Source of the DNA: an uncultured Oscillospiraceae bacterium
GTDB lineage: Bacteria > Bacillota > Clostridia > Oscillospirales > Acutalibacteraceae
DNA: 64,000 nt
Reading direction: 5' to 3'
NCBI GenBank assembly: GCA_902492045.1
Contig: CABUKB010000001.1
Location: 1-64,000, forward strand
The notes beneath the pieces were generated by a model, which worked only from the letters and a program-made list of their open reading frames with translations, ran no database searches and was not told the origin of the DNA. Below, piece by piece: positions 27,071-35,328 of the stretch (its first letter is position 1; the number at the start of each line of letters is the position of its first letter). A program made the translations under genes and the position numbers.

Positions 27071-27436
27071 ATGACGATTCAGGAAGCAAGTGAACGGTAC
27101 AAAATCCCCATTGAAATTCTCCGGGAGTATGAGAGCTGGGGCTTATGCGGCGCAGTCAAAAACGTGATGGGCGCCTGGCAGTATGATGACGAGGATATTC
27201 ACCGTTTAAGTACCATCATGACACTTCACGACGTGGGCTTTTCAGGCGAAGAAGTGGAGACCTACATGCGGCTGCTGCTGGAGGGAGAAAACACGGAGCA
27301 GGAACGGCTGGCGATCATCAGCCGGCACCGCAGCAGCACGTTGGATGAGATCCATTTCAAGCAGACCCAATTAGACCGTCTGGATTACCTGCGGTACAAA
27401 ATCCAGAAAGCCGATCAAACGAAAGGAGATTCTTAA
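27071..27436 (+). CDS. MerR-family transcriptional regulator
   Basis: A 121-residue MerR-type protein. The N-terminal winged helix (TIQEASERYKIPIEILREYES, then GAWQYDDEDIHRLSTI) covers about 1-70 and a dimerisation helix follows (about 75-118). No ligand-binding domain or Cys-rich metal loop is visible. It heads the operon; its stop codon lies one base before the ATG of the flavodoxin lipoprotein. It and LysR give the cluster two candidate regulators. Confidence 0.87.
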   Translation: MTIQEASERYKIPIEILREYESWGLCGAVKNVMGAWQYDDEDIHRLSTIMTLHDVGFSGEEVETYMRLLLEGENTEQERLAIISRHRSSTLDEIHFKQTQLDRLDYLRYKIQKADQTKGDS

Positions 27437-27437
27437 A

Positions 27438-28100
27438 ATGAAAAACATTCTTTCTCTTGTGTTGACACTTACCATGGTATTTGCCCTTGCCGCCTGTCAA
27501 AATGGTTCTTCGAAAGCGCCCTCTCAGTCGGAGGCATCTACCGTGTCAGAGGAAAACATGACCCCTTCCGAGAGCACCCCACAGGGCGAAGAAGCCTCTC
27601 AGCCGGAAACCGAAGCTGGCTCTAACGCACTGGTCGTATATTTCTCCTGGTCCGGCAATACCGAGTCGGTAGCGAACAAGATCCAGGCGCAGACTGGTGC
27701 GGATATTTTTGAGATTGTTCCCGCAGAGCCGTATACCGACGATTACAACACCCTGCTGGATATTGCGCAGGAGGAACAGACCAGGGACGCCCGGCCTGCC
27801 ATTGCAGACACCGTGGCAAATTTTGAGCAGTACGACGTAGTGTATCTGGGTTACCCCAACTGGTGGGGCGATATGCCGATGATCCTCTACACCTTTCTGG
27901 ATGAGTACGACTTCTCCGGCAAAACCATCGCCCCCTTCGTTACCTCCGGGGGCAGCGGCTTTTCCGGCACCATCCGCACCATCGAAAGCATGGAGCCGGA
28001 TGCCACTGTGACCGAGGGGCTATCTCTGAGAAGCTCTCAGGCGGCCAATCCCGGCAGTGATGTTGCACAGTGGCTCTCCGACATCGGTCTGGCAGGGTAA
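27438..28100 (+). CDS. Flavodoxin-domain lipoprotein
   Basis: A 220-residue exported flavodoxin. The lipoprotein signal ends LAAC with Cys20 as the lipidated residue. A Ser/Glu-rich linker follows (about 22-65), then a flavodoxin-like domain (about 68-220). FMN phosphate-loop residues are SWSGNTES. The GYPNWWGDMPM and TSGGSGFSG loops would frame the isoalloxazine ring. The AAGGAG site overlaps the MerR stop. A membrane-anchored extracytoplasmic flavoprotein is implied; its electron partners are unknown but may include the downstream membrane protein. Confidence 0.9.
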   Translation: MKNILSLVLTLTMVFALAACQNGSSKAPSQSEASTVSEENMTPSESTPQGEEASQPETEAGSNALVVYFSWSGNTESVANKIQAQTGADIFEIVPAEPYTDDYNTLLDIAQEEQTRDARPAIADTVANFEQYDVVYLGYPNWWGDMPMILYTFLDEYDFSGKTIAPFVTSGGSGFSGTIRTIESMEPDATVTEGLSLRSSQAANPGSDVAQWLSDIGLAG

Positions 28101-28110
28101 GGAGGAACCT

Positions 28111-29553
28111 ATGAAACGCTTCCTATCTTTCCTCCTGGCGACGGCAATGGCCGTAACGCTTACAGCCTGTTCACAGGACCCTTCCCCACAGACGGAACCG
28201 GAGAGTTCGTCAACTTCGGCTACCACAGCCACGCAGAGTGTACCAACAGGATTTGTCCTCATCGAGGGCGGCAGCTTTCAGATGGGCAGCCCGGATTCCG
28301 AAGCCTGGCGCAGTGAGGACGAAACGCAGCACACCGTCACCGTCAGCGATTTCTATATCAGCCCATACGAGTTGACACAGGCGGAGTATGAAGCGGTTAT
28401 GGGTGAAAACCCCAGCAATTTTTCCGGAGAAAACCTGCCGGTGGAAACGGTATCCTGGCTGGATGCCATCGCGTATTGTAACGCCCGCAGCGAGCAGGAA
28501 GGCTTGACCCCCGCCTATACCGTAGAGGGGCAGAACGTCACCTGGAACCGGGAAGCGGATGGTTACCGGCTTCCCACGGAGGCGGAATGGGAATACGCCT
28601 GCCGCGCCGGAACGGTGACTCCTTTCAACACAGAAAACTCCCCCAGCGCCGAGGAGGTCAACTATTACGGGCATTACCCCTATGAGATCGAGGGGAATTA
28701 CTTTTCCCAGGACAATCTTGACACCAAGCCCGGCCTGTATCGGGAGACAACCGTTGCGGTGGGCAGCTTTTCCCCCAACGCATTTGGCCTTTACGATATG
28801 CACGGCAATGTAAGCGAATGGGTCTGGGATTACTACGGCGCTTATGAAACGGAAGAACAGACGGACCCCACCGGGCCGGAGACCGGTTCGCTCCGGGTTT
28901 ACCGTGGCGGCGGGTGGAACGATTTTGCCAAAAACATGCGCTCCGCTTACCGGGCCACTCTGGAGCCGGATCTTATGAGCTTCAATATTGGCATCCGGCT
29001 GGTGCGAAACGCCGTGGCAGGTTCCGGCACCGTATCCGGTGATGCGCTTGAAAATGCCGCCGGCGGAGACGGAAATATCCTGATCGCCTATTTCTCCTGG
29101 GGCGGAAATACCCGGGGAATCGCGGAGGAAATCCATCGGCAGACCAGGGCCGACCTGTTTGAAATCACGTTGGTGAACCCCTATTCCGACAATTACAACA
29201 CAGTGCTGGACCAGGCCCAGCGGGATCAAAATGAACAGGCCAGGCCGGAGCTGGCCAGTCATGTGGAGAACATGGAACAATATGACACGATCCTTCTGGG
29301 ATACCCCAACTGGTGGGCATCCATTCCCATGCCGATCGCTTCCTTCCTGGAGGAATATGATTTTTCAGGGAAAACGATTATCCCGTTTTGCAGCCATGGC
29401 GGCGGGCGTTTTGGACAAAGCCTGACAGCCATTGCCAAGCTGGCGCCGGATGCAGCCATGGGAGAAGCCCTCAGCATCCACTATTCCGGCGGGAGCAGTA
29501 TGCCGGGGGATGTGAGCAGTTGGCTGTCGGCCAACGGAATATCCGGCAGCTAA
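28111..29553 (+). CDS. Lipoprotein fusing an FGE/SUMF1-like domain to flavodoxin
   Basis: A 480-residue lipoprotein (signal LTAC, Cys20). Residues about 45-305 are an FGE-sulfatase/SUMF1-type domain: GGSFQMGS, YELTQAEYEAVMG, RLPTEAEWEYACRAG, GNVSEWVWD and RVYRGGGWND are all present. Residues about 330-480 are a flavodoxin domain closely resembling the upstream gene (SWGGNTRG, GYPNWWASIPMP). The Cys pair that binds copper in true formylglycine-generating enzymes is absent: the corresponding stretch reads GGGWNDFAKNMRSAYR. The FGE part is therefore probably a binding or structural fold. The start at 28111 follows AAGGAGG; the upstream in-frame start lies inside the preceding gene. Confidence 0.9.
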   Translation: MKRFLSFLLATAMAVTLTACSQDPSPQTEPESSSTSATTATQSVPTGFVLIEGGSFQMGSPDSEAWRSEDETQHTVTVSDFYISPYELTQAEYEAVMGENPSNFSGENLPVETVSWLDAIAYCNARSEQEGLTPAYTVEGQNVTWNREADGYRLPTEAEWEYACRAGTVTPFNTENSPSAEEVNYYGHYPYEIEGNYFSQDNLDTKPGLYRETTVAVGSFSPNAFGLYDMHGNVSEWVWDYYGAYETEEQTDPTGPETGSLRVYRGGGWNDFAKNMRSAYRATLEPDLMSFNIGIRLVRNAVAGSGTVSGDALENAAGGDGNILIAYFSWGGNTRGIAEEIHRQTRADLFEITLVNPYSDNYNTVLDQAQRDQNEQARPELASHVENMEQYDTILLGYPNWWASIPMPIASFLEEYDFSGKTIIPFCSHGGGRFGQSLTAIAKLAPDAAMGEALSIHYSGGSSMPGDVSSWLSANGISGS

Positions 29554-29690
29554 AGCTCACCCCGCAGATTGCGGGAAACGGCGCCGATCCGGTGGCTAAA
29601 CTGTGCGACGACAGCCTGGAGCGGCTGGGTACGCTGGCGAAAGAAGCCAATGTAGACACAAGAGGTTCCTGGGAAAATCCCATGGAGTAA
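29554..29690 (+). pseudogene. Possible remnant of a gene 3' end
   Basis: Just after the fusion gene stop, a different frame stays open with coding-like codon use for about 44 codons (from LTPQIAGNGADPVAKL to SWENPME) and ends at 29690. There is no start or ribosome-binding site, and upstream this frame lies inside the previous gene. It may be the tail of a deleted gene. I do not recognise the family. Confidence 0.3.
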
Positions 29691-29697
29691 TGCGGTT

Positions 29698-30279
29698 ATG
29701 ACAGAATTTGAAAAGATGACGGGCGGCGAATGGTACGATGCCCGTGACCCGGAACTGCGCAGCATGAGCAGCCGGGCAAAGGATCTGATGCGCCTTTATA
29801 ACAGCCTGCCGGCGGAGAATGAAGGACTTCGGAATGAAATTCTCCGTTTGCTGCTGGGAAAGTGCGGCGCGCATACCCGTATCAATCAGCCCATATTGGT
29901 AGATTACGGCCGCCATATCAGCGTGGGAAGCCACAGCCTCATCAACATGAACTGCACCCTGCTGGATACGGGCAGCATTACCATCGGCCACCATACGCTC
30001 ATTGGCCCTGATGTGAAGATTTATACGGCTGTTCATCCGGTCAATGCCGCAGAGCGCTTTTTCACCGATGAAAACGGAAACGATGCGGTGCGCACCCGCA
30101 CCGCTCCCGTGGTCATTGGCGATTATGTCTGGATCGGGGGCGGCACGGTAATCCTGCCCGGCGTTACGATTGGCGATGGCGCGGTGATCGGCGCTGGGAG
30201 CGTGGTAAAGGATTCGATTCCGGCAGGCACACTTGCCTACGGAAATCCATGTATTGTGAAAAAAGAACTTGAGAAGTAG
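29698..30279 (+). CDS. Sugar O-acetyltransferase (hexapeptide-repeat)
   Basis: A 193-residue member of the maltose/galactoside O-acetyltransferase family. The N-terminal helical region (MTGGEWYDARDPEL, about 5-20) is followed by left-handed beta-helix hexapeptide repeats (about 70-185). The catalytic His is in YTAVHPV. The ribosome-binding site is weak (GGAG 11 bp upstream). Its presence inside a redox operon is common in related clusters, but the acetylated sugar is unknown. Confidence 0.88.
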   Translation: MTEFEKMTGGEWYDARDPELRSMSSRAKDLMRLYNSLPAENEGLRNEILRLLLGKCGAHTRINQPILVDYGRHISVGSHSLINMNCTLLDTGSITIGHHTLIGPDVKIYTAVHPVNAAERFFTDENGNDAVRTRTAPVVIGDYVWIGGGTVILPGVTIGDGAVIGAGSVVKDSIPAGTLAYGNPCIVKKELEK

Positions 30280-30291
30280 GAGGAATCAACT

Positions 30292-31029
30292 ATGGCAGTA
30301 AAACAGACGGCAGGACGCCGTGACCTGGGCGAATTTGCCCCGAAATTTGCAGAGCTGAACGATGATGTGCTTTTTGGCGAGGTGTGGAGCCGGGAAGACA
30401 AGCTCTCCCTGCGGGACCGTTCCCTTGTCACCGTGGTGGCGCTGATGTCACAGGGGCTCATAGATCCGTCCTTCCAGTACCATCTGGAATCGGCGAAAAA
30501 GAACGGCATCACCCGGGAGGAGATTGCAGAGATCCTGACCCATGCGGCTTTTTATGCCGGGTGGCCCAAAGCGTGGGCGGCCTTCCGCATGGCGAAAGAG
30601 GTTTGGAAGGATGCTGAACCCCAGACGGAACGCGGCGGATTATTTGGACTTGGGGCGCCCAACGACGCCTTTGCCCAGTATTTTGTGGGCCAGAGTTACC
30701 TGAAAATGCTCACCACAGCAGGGGTTCCGATCGCCAACGTAACCTTTGAGCCGGGGTGCCGCAACAACTGGCATATTCACAAGGCGGACAAAAATGGCGG
30801 ACAGATCTTACTCTGCACCGAGGGCCGGGGTTGGTATCAGGAATGGGGCAAGGAAGCGCAGGAGCTGCACCCCGGAGATGCGGTAGTGATTCCTGCCGGC
30901 GTCAAGCACTGGCACGGCGCGGCAAAGGACAGCTGGTTCTCCCATTTGGCGGTAGAGGTTCCGGGGGAAAACACCGCCAACGAATGGCTGGAAGCGGTTT
31001 CTGAGGAAGAGTACAGTAAGCTGAAATAG
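30292..31029 (+). CDS. Carboxymuconolactone decarboxylase-like/cupin fusion protein
   Basis: A 245-residue two-domain protein. Residues about 1-105 match the carboxymuconolactone-decarboxylase/AhpD-like family (SLRDRSLVTVVALMSQG, EILTHAAFYAGWPKAW). The redox CxxC of AhpD is missing, so peroxidase activity is unlikely. Residues about 130-240 form a cupin with probable metal ligands in NNWHIH and KHWHG. The start has AGGAGG 9 bp upstream. The function in the operon is unknown; decarboxylase or lactonase chemistry on a small ring compound is possible. Confidence 0.87.
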   Translation: MAVKQTAGRRDLGEFAPKFAELNDDVLFGEVWSREDKLSLRDRSLVTVVALMSQGLIDPSFQYHLESAKKNGITREEIAEILTHAAFYAGWPKAWAAFRMAKEVWKDAEPQTERGGLFGLGAPNDAFAQYFVGQSYLKMLTTAGVPIANVTFEPGCRNNWHIHKADKNGGQILLCTEGRGWYQEWGKEAQELHPGDAVVIPAGVKHWHGAAKDSWFSHLAVEVPGENTANEWLEAVSEEEYSKLK

Positions 31030-31063
31030 CACAGGGGAAGCACGTTGGAAAACGGGTGAAACA

Positions 31064-32101
31064 ATGAACTATACTAAACTGGGGAATTCTGATTTACAGG
31101 TCTCCCGCATCTGCATGGGATGCATGGGGTTTGGAGACGCCCAAAACGGCCAGCACACCTGGACGGTGGACGAGGAACATTCCAGAGACATCATCAAACG
31201 CGGGCTGGAATTGGGGGTCAACTTTTTCGATACCGCCATCGCCTATCAAAGCGGGACCAGCGAACAGTATTTAGGCCGCGCCCTGCGCGACTTTGCAAAA
31301 CGAGAGGATGTGGTGGTGGCCACCAAATTCCTGCCCCGCACGGAAGAAGAGATCGCGGCCGGCATCACCGGCCAACAGCACATCCAGCGGATGCTGGACA
31401 AGAGCCTTGCGAATCTCGGCATGGACTATGTGGATCTGTATATCTATCACATGTGGGATTATCAGACCCCGTTATACGACGTGATGGAAGGGCTGAATCA
31501 GGTGGTGCAGGCGGGAAAAGTCCGGTACATCGGCATCTCCAACTGCTTTGCCTGGCAGCTGGCAAAGGCCAACGCGCTGGCGGAACGGGAGGGTTTTGCC
31601 AAGTTTATCTCCGTGCAGGGGCATTATAACCTGATTTTCCGGGAGGAAGAGCGGGAAATGGCGGGACTCTGCGCCGAGGACAACATCGCCATGACGCCTT
31701 ACAGCGCCCTGGCCGGCGGGCGGCTCTCCCGGCGCCCGGGAGAAAGCACCAAACGATATGAAGCGGACAGCTATGCACGCCTGAAATATGATACCACCGC
31801 CATGCAGGATGAGGTCATCCTCCGCCGGGTGGCGGAATTGGCCCAAAGGCACGGGGTTTCCATGACAGAAGTCGCGCTGTCCTGGCTGCTGCAAAAAGTG
31901 ACAGCGCCGGTGGTGGGGGCTACCAAGCCTTCCCACATCGAAGGGGCGGCGAAAGCGGTGGATTTTCACCTGACGCCGGAGGAGACCGCATATTTAGAGG
32001 AGCCCTATCTGCCCCATGCGCTGGTGGGCGTCATGGCCCAGAATACAAAGGCCGCCGCGAAAAAACAGCATGTCTGGTCTACAGGAAATCAAACAATATG
32101 A
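31064..32101 (+). CDS. Aldo/keto reductase
   Basis: A 345-residue NADPH-dependent aldo/keto reductase with a TIM-barrel fold. The catalytic tetrad is visible: Asp and Tyr in FFDTAIAYQSG, Lys in VVVATKF and His in YIYHMWD. The cofactor region near the C-terminus (PVVGATKPSHIEGAAKAV) is typical. It reduces aldehydes or ketones; the physiological substrate is unknown. A short gap (about 35 bp) on each side suggests cotranscription. Confidence 0.93.
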   Translation: MNYTKLGNSDLQVSRICMGCMGFGDAQNGQHTWTVDEEHSRDIIKRGLELGVNFFDTAIAYQSGTSEQYLGRALRDFAKREDVVVATKFLPRTEEEIAAGITGQQHIQRMLDKSLANLGMDYVDLYIYHMWDYQTPLYDVMEGLNQVVQAGKVRYIGISNCFAWQLAKANALAEREGFAKFISVQGHYNLIFREEEREMAGLCAEDNIAMTPYSALAGGRLSRRPGESTKRYEADSYARLKYDTTAMQDEVILRRVAELAQRHGVSMTEVALSWLLQKVTAPVVGATKPSHIEGAAKAVDFHLTPEETAYLEEPYLPHALVGVMAQNTKAAAKKQHVWSTGNQTI

Positions 32102-32120
32102 CGATGGGAGGAATCCAACG

Positions 32121-32600
32121 ATGAACAAGGCACTAATCGCCTATTTTTCCGCCAGCGGCGTGACCGCCCGGCTGGCCAAAACGCTGGAAAAAGCCACTGG
32201 CGCGGATTTGTATGAGATCAAACCCGCCAAGCCCTATACCGACGCGGATCTAAACTGGAACGATAAACACAGCCGCAGCAGCCTGGAGATGAACGACAAG
32301 GCTTTCCGCCCGGCCATTGCCGGACGTGCGGAGGATATGGCGCGGTACGACACGGTATTTGTAGGATTCCCCATCTGGTGGTACGAAGCGCCCCGCATTA
32401 TTCAGACCTTTCTGGAAAGCTACGATTTTTCCGGTAAGACGGTGATTCCCTTTGCCACCTCTGGCGGCAGCGGCATGGGCAAGACAGCCGCCATCCTGCA
32501 AAAAAGCTGTCCGGGGGCAACGGTGTTGGACGGAAAGAGGCTGAACGCTTCCGCCTCGGTGGACGAAGTTTCATCCTGGGTGAAAAGCCTGGGGCTTTAA
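32121..32600 (+). CDS. Cytoplasmic flavodoxin
   Basis: A 159-residue flavodoxin without a signal peptide. The phosphate loop is FSASGVTARLA. The GFPIWWYEAPRII and TSGGSGMGKTAA loops resemble those of the two lipoprotein flavodoxins in the same operon, indicating duplication. The start at 32121 has GGGAGG 9 bp upstream; a longer in-frame reading overlaps the aldo/keto reductase. Confidence 0.92.
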   Translation: MNKALIAYFSASGVTARLAKTLEKATGADLYEIKPAKPYTDADLNWNDKHSRSSLEMNDKAFRPAIAGRAEDMARYDTVFVGFPIWWYEAPRIIQTFLESYDFSGKTVIPFATSGGSGMGKTAAILQKSCPGATVLDGKRLNASASVDEVSSWVKSLGL

Positions 32601-32612
32601 GGAGGAGAAGCG

Positions 32613-33152
32613 ATGAAGATTTTAGTCATCGAGAGCAGTCCCCATAAGCACGGTTCCTCCAATTTGCTGGCCGGGGAGTTCATCCGGGGCGCCCAGGAAG
32701 CAGGGCATGCGGTCACCGTATTTGACGCCGGGCACGCGAACCTGCATCCTTGCCTGGGCTGCGGCGCCTGCGGGATGGCGGGCCCCTGCGTGCAAAAGGA
32801 CGATATGGCGGACCTGCGGGAACAGCTGCTGGCCTGTGATATGGCGGTTTTCGTCACGCCCCTTTACTATTTCGGTTTTTCCGCCCAGTTGAAAACGGTC
32901 ATTGACCGGTTTTACAGCTTTAACGGGCAACTGACGGTCAAGGGGCTGAAAACCGCCCTGATCGCCGCCGCCTGGGACAGCAATGACTGGACGATGCGGG
33001 ATATCAAAGCGCACTATGAAACCCTGTGCCGTTACCTGAATTTTCAAAACCAGGGGGAAATTCTGGGGGGCGGCTGCGGGACGGTCCAGATGACAAAGCA
33101 TACCCGGTTCCCGCAGGAGGCGTACGCGCTTGGAAAACAGATCGGAGGATAA
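32613..33152 (+). CDS. NAD(P)H-dependent FMN reductase-like flavoprotein
   Basis: A 179-residue flavodoxin-fold oxidoreductase. The FMN-binding loop is SSPHKHGSSNLL and the second loop is TPLYYFGFSAQLK. A Cys-rich stretch, CLGCGACGMAGPC (about 46-58), resembles the cluster-binding region of iron-sulfur flavoproteins, although it may only be structural. AAGGAGGAG overlaps the preceding stop region. It would be a plausible reductant source for the flavodoxins encoded beside it. Confidence 0.9.
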   Translation: MKILVIESSPHKHGSSNLLAGEFIRGAQEAGHAVTVFDAGHANLHPCLGCGACGMAGPCVQKDDMADLREQLLACDMAVFVTPLYYFGFSAQLKTVIDRFYSFNGQLTVKGLKTALIAAAWDSNDWTMRDIKAHYETLCRYLNFQNQGEILGGGCGTVQMTKHTRFPQEAYALGKQIGG

Positions 33153-33158
33153 AAAGGG

Positions 33159-33872
33159 ATGAAGCCAACCGCCATTGCCAGAATCATCGTGGATGGGCTG
33201 ATGACGCTGGCCCTGCTGTTTTTGATGGGCTACCAGCTTTGGGGCGAGACAGCCCATGAGTGGGCCGGAGCCGGAATGCTGATTCTGTTCCTCGCCCATC
33301 ACATCCTGAATCGGAATTGGTATAAAAACCTGTTCAAAGGCAGGTTTACTCCTATGCGGGTATGTCAAATCTGTGTAGATATGCTCCTTCTGATCGCCAT
33401 GCTAGCACAGATGTACAGTGGCATTGTGATGTCCCGCCATGTATTCGCCTTTTTACCTATTGACGGCGGAATGGCGCTGGCCAGAAAGCTACATATCCTG
33501 GGAGCCTATTGGGGCTTTCTTCTGATGAGCGTTCATCTGGGGCTGCACTGGCAGATGTTTTTGGGCATGGCGAAAAAAAGAATCGGTGCGGCAAACCCTT
33601 CCAAAGCCCGCAAGGCGGTGCTGTTCCTGATCGGCCTGTTGATTGCAGCTTATGGTGTTTCTGTTTTCGTCAGGCGGGATTTCATTACCTACCTGTTCCT
33701 GCAATCGGAGTTTGTGTTTTTGGACTACGAGGAGCCTGTCTGGTCGTTTTACCTGGATTTCCTCTGCCTGATGGGGCTTTGGGTATTCCTCGCCCATTCC
33801 CTTGCCAAAGGCTTGAGAAAACGCGGAGGATCCAAAAAGGAAAATGACTCTGTTAAAACCCCGGCGAGCTGA
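33159..33872 (+). CDS. DUF4405-type membrane protein
   Basis: A 237-residue integral membrane protein with about five or six helices. Conserved histidines sit within membrane segments (LAHHILNRNWYK, KLHILGAYWGF, SVHLGLHWQMF), as in cytochrome b561-like proteins and DUF4405. Haem binding is an inference from this His pattern. It ends the operon and could link membrane electron flow to the exported flavodoxins. Confidence 0.85.
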   Translation: MKPTAIARIIVDGLMTLALLFLMGYQLWGETAHEWAGAGMLILFLAHHILNRNWYKNLFKGRFTPMRVCQICVDMLLLIAMLAQMYSGIVMSRHVFAFLPIDGGMALARKLHILGAYWGFLLMSVHLGLHWQMFLGMAKKRIGAANPSKARKAVLFLIGLLIAAYGVSVFVRRDFITYLFLQSEFVFLDYEEPVWSFYLDFLCLMGLWVFLAHSLAKGLRKRGGSKKENDSVKTPAS

Positions 33873-33932
33873 CGGAAAGACGTTTCCCCGCGTCCCTTGC
33901 GTTGCCGGTTCGCATGTTCAGCCAAATCAAAA

Positions 33933-33983
33933 CCCCGCCTTTTCAAAAGACCTCTTGACAAGGCGGGGCTGAAATGTTACACT
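33933..33983 (+). promoter_or_regulatory. Promoter of the aroF leader, overlapped by an inverted repeat
   Basis: TTGACA (33955-33960), 17-bp spacer, TACACT (33978-33983). A 9-bp inverted repeat (CCCCGCCTT at 33933, AAGGCGGGG at 33960) straddles the -35 box and could be an operator or the remains of a terminator for the preceding operon. Confidence 0.8.
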
Positions 33984-34014
33984 TTAAAGCATCAAAGCAA
34001 AAGGAGACGCCATC

Positions 34015-34119
34015 ATGACGGTATCCGTTGACATGGTACGAATGGAATACCGCTATTATTCCTTGGGCTCTCGGGCTCCGGGCGTCTTTTGCTGTCCAAA
34101 ATGTACCGTCGCCGTTTGA
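34015..34119 (+). CDS. aroF leader peptide with Tyr codons (34 aa)
   Basis: A 34-codon ORF with AAAGGAG 7 bp before its ATG. It includes MEYRYYSLG, with three Tyr codons in four positions, then one Phe codon and three Cys codons, and ends TVAV. It stops 19 nt before a strong terminator that precedes the DAHP synthase gene. This is the expected layout of a tyrosine-sensing attenuator. Confidence 0.78.
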   Translation: MTVSVDMVRMEYRYYSLGSRAPGVFCCPKCTVAV

Positions 34120-34138
34120 TGAAACGGTATCCTAAGAA

Positions 34139-34177
34139 AGCGGTAACTTTTGCGGGGCAAAAGTTACCGCTTCTTTT
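34139..34177 (+). terminator. aroF attenuator terminator
   Basis: A perfect 15-bp stem (AGCGGTAACTTTTGC and its complement, 3-nt loop) is followed by TCTTTTAT. It lies between the leader peptide and aroF. An alternative small hairpin, CCGTTT-GATG-AAACGG, forms at the leader stop codon. Confidence 0.9.
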
Positions 34178-34196
34178 ATAATCGGGAGGTTTTCAT

Positions 34197-35234
34197 ATGA
34201 TCATCGTTCTCAAACCCCAGGCCAATCCGGACAAGGTGAACCGGCTGCTGGAGACCTTTACCGCTGAGGGATTGTCCCATCACATCAGTACCGGTCTCAA
34301 CACCACCATCATCGGTATCATCGGGGATACGTCCCGGGTGGATATCGACAGCGTACTGGCAAACGACGCGGTCCAGGATGTGAAACGGGTTTCCGAGCCC
34401 TACAAAGCGGCCAACCGGAAATTCCATCCCGAGGATACGGTTATTGAGATCAAAGATCCGGCGGGAAAAACGGTTAAAATCGGCGGCGGACATTTTGCCG
34501 TGGCGGCCGGTCCCTGTTCCGTCGAAAACGAGGAACAAATCATCCAGGTGGCAAAGGCGGTGAAGTCCAGCGGGGCCAAATGGCTCCGGGGCGGGGCCTT
34601 CAAACCCCGAACCTCCCCCTATGCTTTCCAGGGGCTGCACCGGCGGGGAATCGAACTGCTAACCCTTGCCAAAAAGGAAACCGGCCTCCCCATTGTGACG
34701 GAGCTGATGAGCCTGACCCATCTCGACCTGTTTGCAGACGTGGATATCATCCAGGTCGGGGCGCGGAACATGCAGAATTTCGAGATGCTCAAGGAACTCG
34801 GGCACTGCGGAAAACCCATTTTGCTCAAACGGGGCCTGGCCAATACCCTCGAGGAATTTCTCATGAGCGCGGAATATATCATGGCCGGGGGAAACAGCCG
34901 GGTCATTCTCTGTGAACGCGGCATCCGGACCTTCGAGACCATGACCCGGAATACCCTGGATATTTCCGCCGTCCCCCTTCTCAAACACCACTCCCACCTG
35001 CCCGTCATGGTCGATCCCAGTCACGCGGCGGGAATTCCCTGGCTGGTGGAGCCGCTGTCCAAAGCTGCCGTCGCGGCGGGGGCGGACGGGCTGATGATCG
35101 AAGTTCACAACGATCCCAAGTCGGCCTTATGCGACGGAGCGCAGTCCCTCACCCCCGAACAGTTTGACCGCGTGATGAAGCAGGTGGAACGGCAGACGGC
35201 ATTTGAAAAAGCGTCAGAAGCCTATCCAGGGTGA
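34197..35234 (+). CDS. aroF: 3-deoxy-7-phosphoheptulonate synthase
   Basis: A 345-residue DAHP synthase of the I-beta type, catalysing the first step of aromatic amino acid synthesis from phosphoenolpyruvate and erythrose 4-phosphate. The N-terminal ferredoxin-like regulatory domain (1-70, MIIVLKPQANPDKVNRL) precedes a TIM barrel with AGPCSVE, LRGGAFKPRTSPYAFQG, QVGARNMQNFE and DPSHAAG. In this subfamily the N-terminal domain mediates feedback by Tyr or Phe. GGGAGG precedes the ATG. Transcription appears attenuated through the upstream Tyr-codon leader. Confidence 0.95.
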   Translation: MIIVLKPQANPDKVNRLLETFTAEGLSHHISTGLNTTIIGIIGDTSRVDIDSVLANDAVQDVKRVSEPYKAANRKFHPEDTVIEIKDPAGKTVKIGGGHFAVAAGPCSVENEEQIIQVAKAVKSSGAKWLRGGAFKPRTSPYAFQGLHRRGIELLTLAKKETGLPIVTELMSLTHLDLFADVDIIQVGARNMQNFEMLKELGHCGKPILLKRGLANTLEEFLMSAEYIMAGGNSRVILCERGIRTFETMTRNTLDISAVPLLKHHSHLPVMVDPSHAAGIPWLVEPLSKAAVAAGADGLMIEVHNDPKSALCDGAQSLTPEQFDRVMKQVERQTAFEKASEAYPG

Positions 35235-35328
35235 GCAATCCGGCCCCGTTGGGCCCCGCAGAACATGACCGGTCACGGCAAGATGAGATTCGGATCTTGT
35301 GATAATCATCCGACGGGAGGAATTTCCA

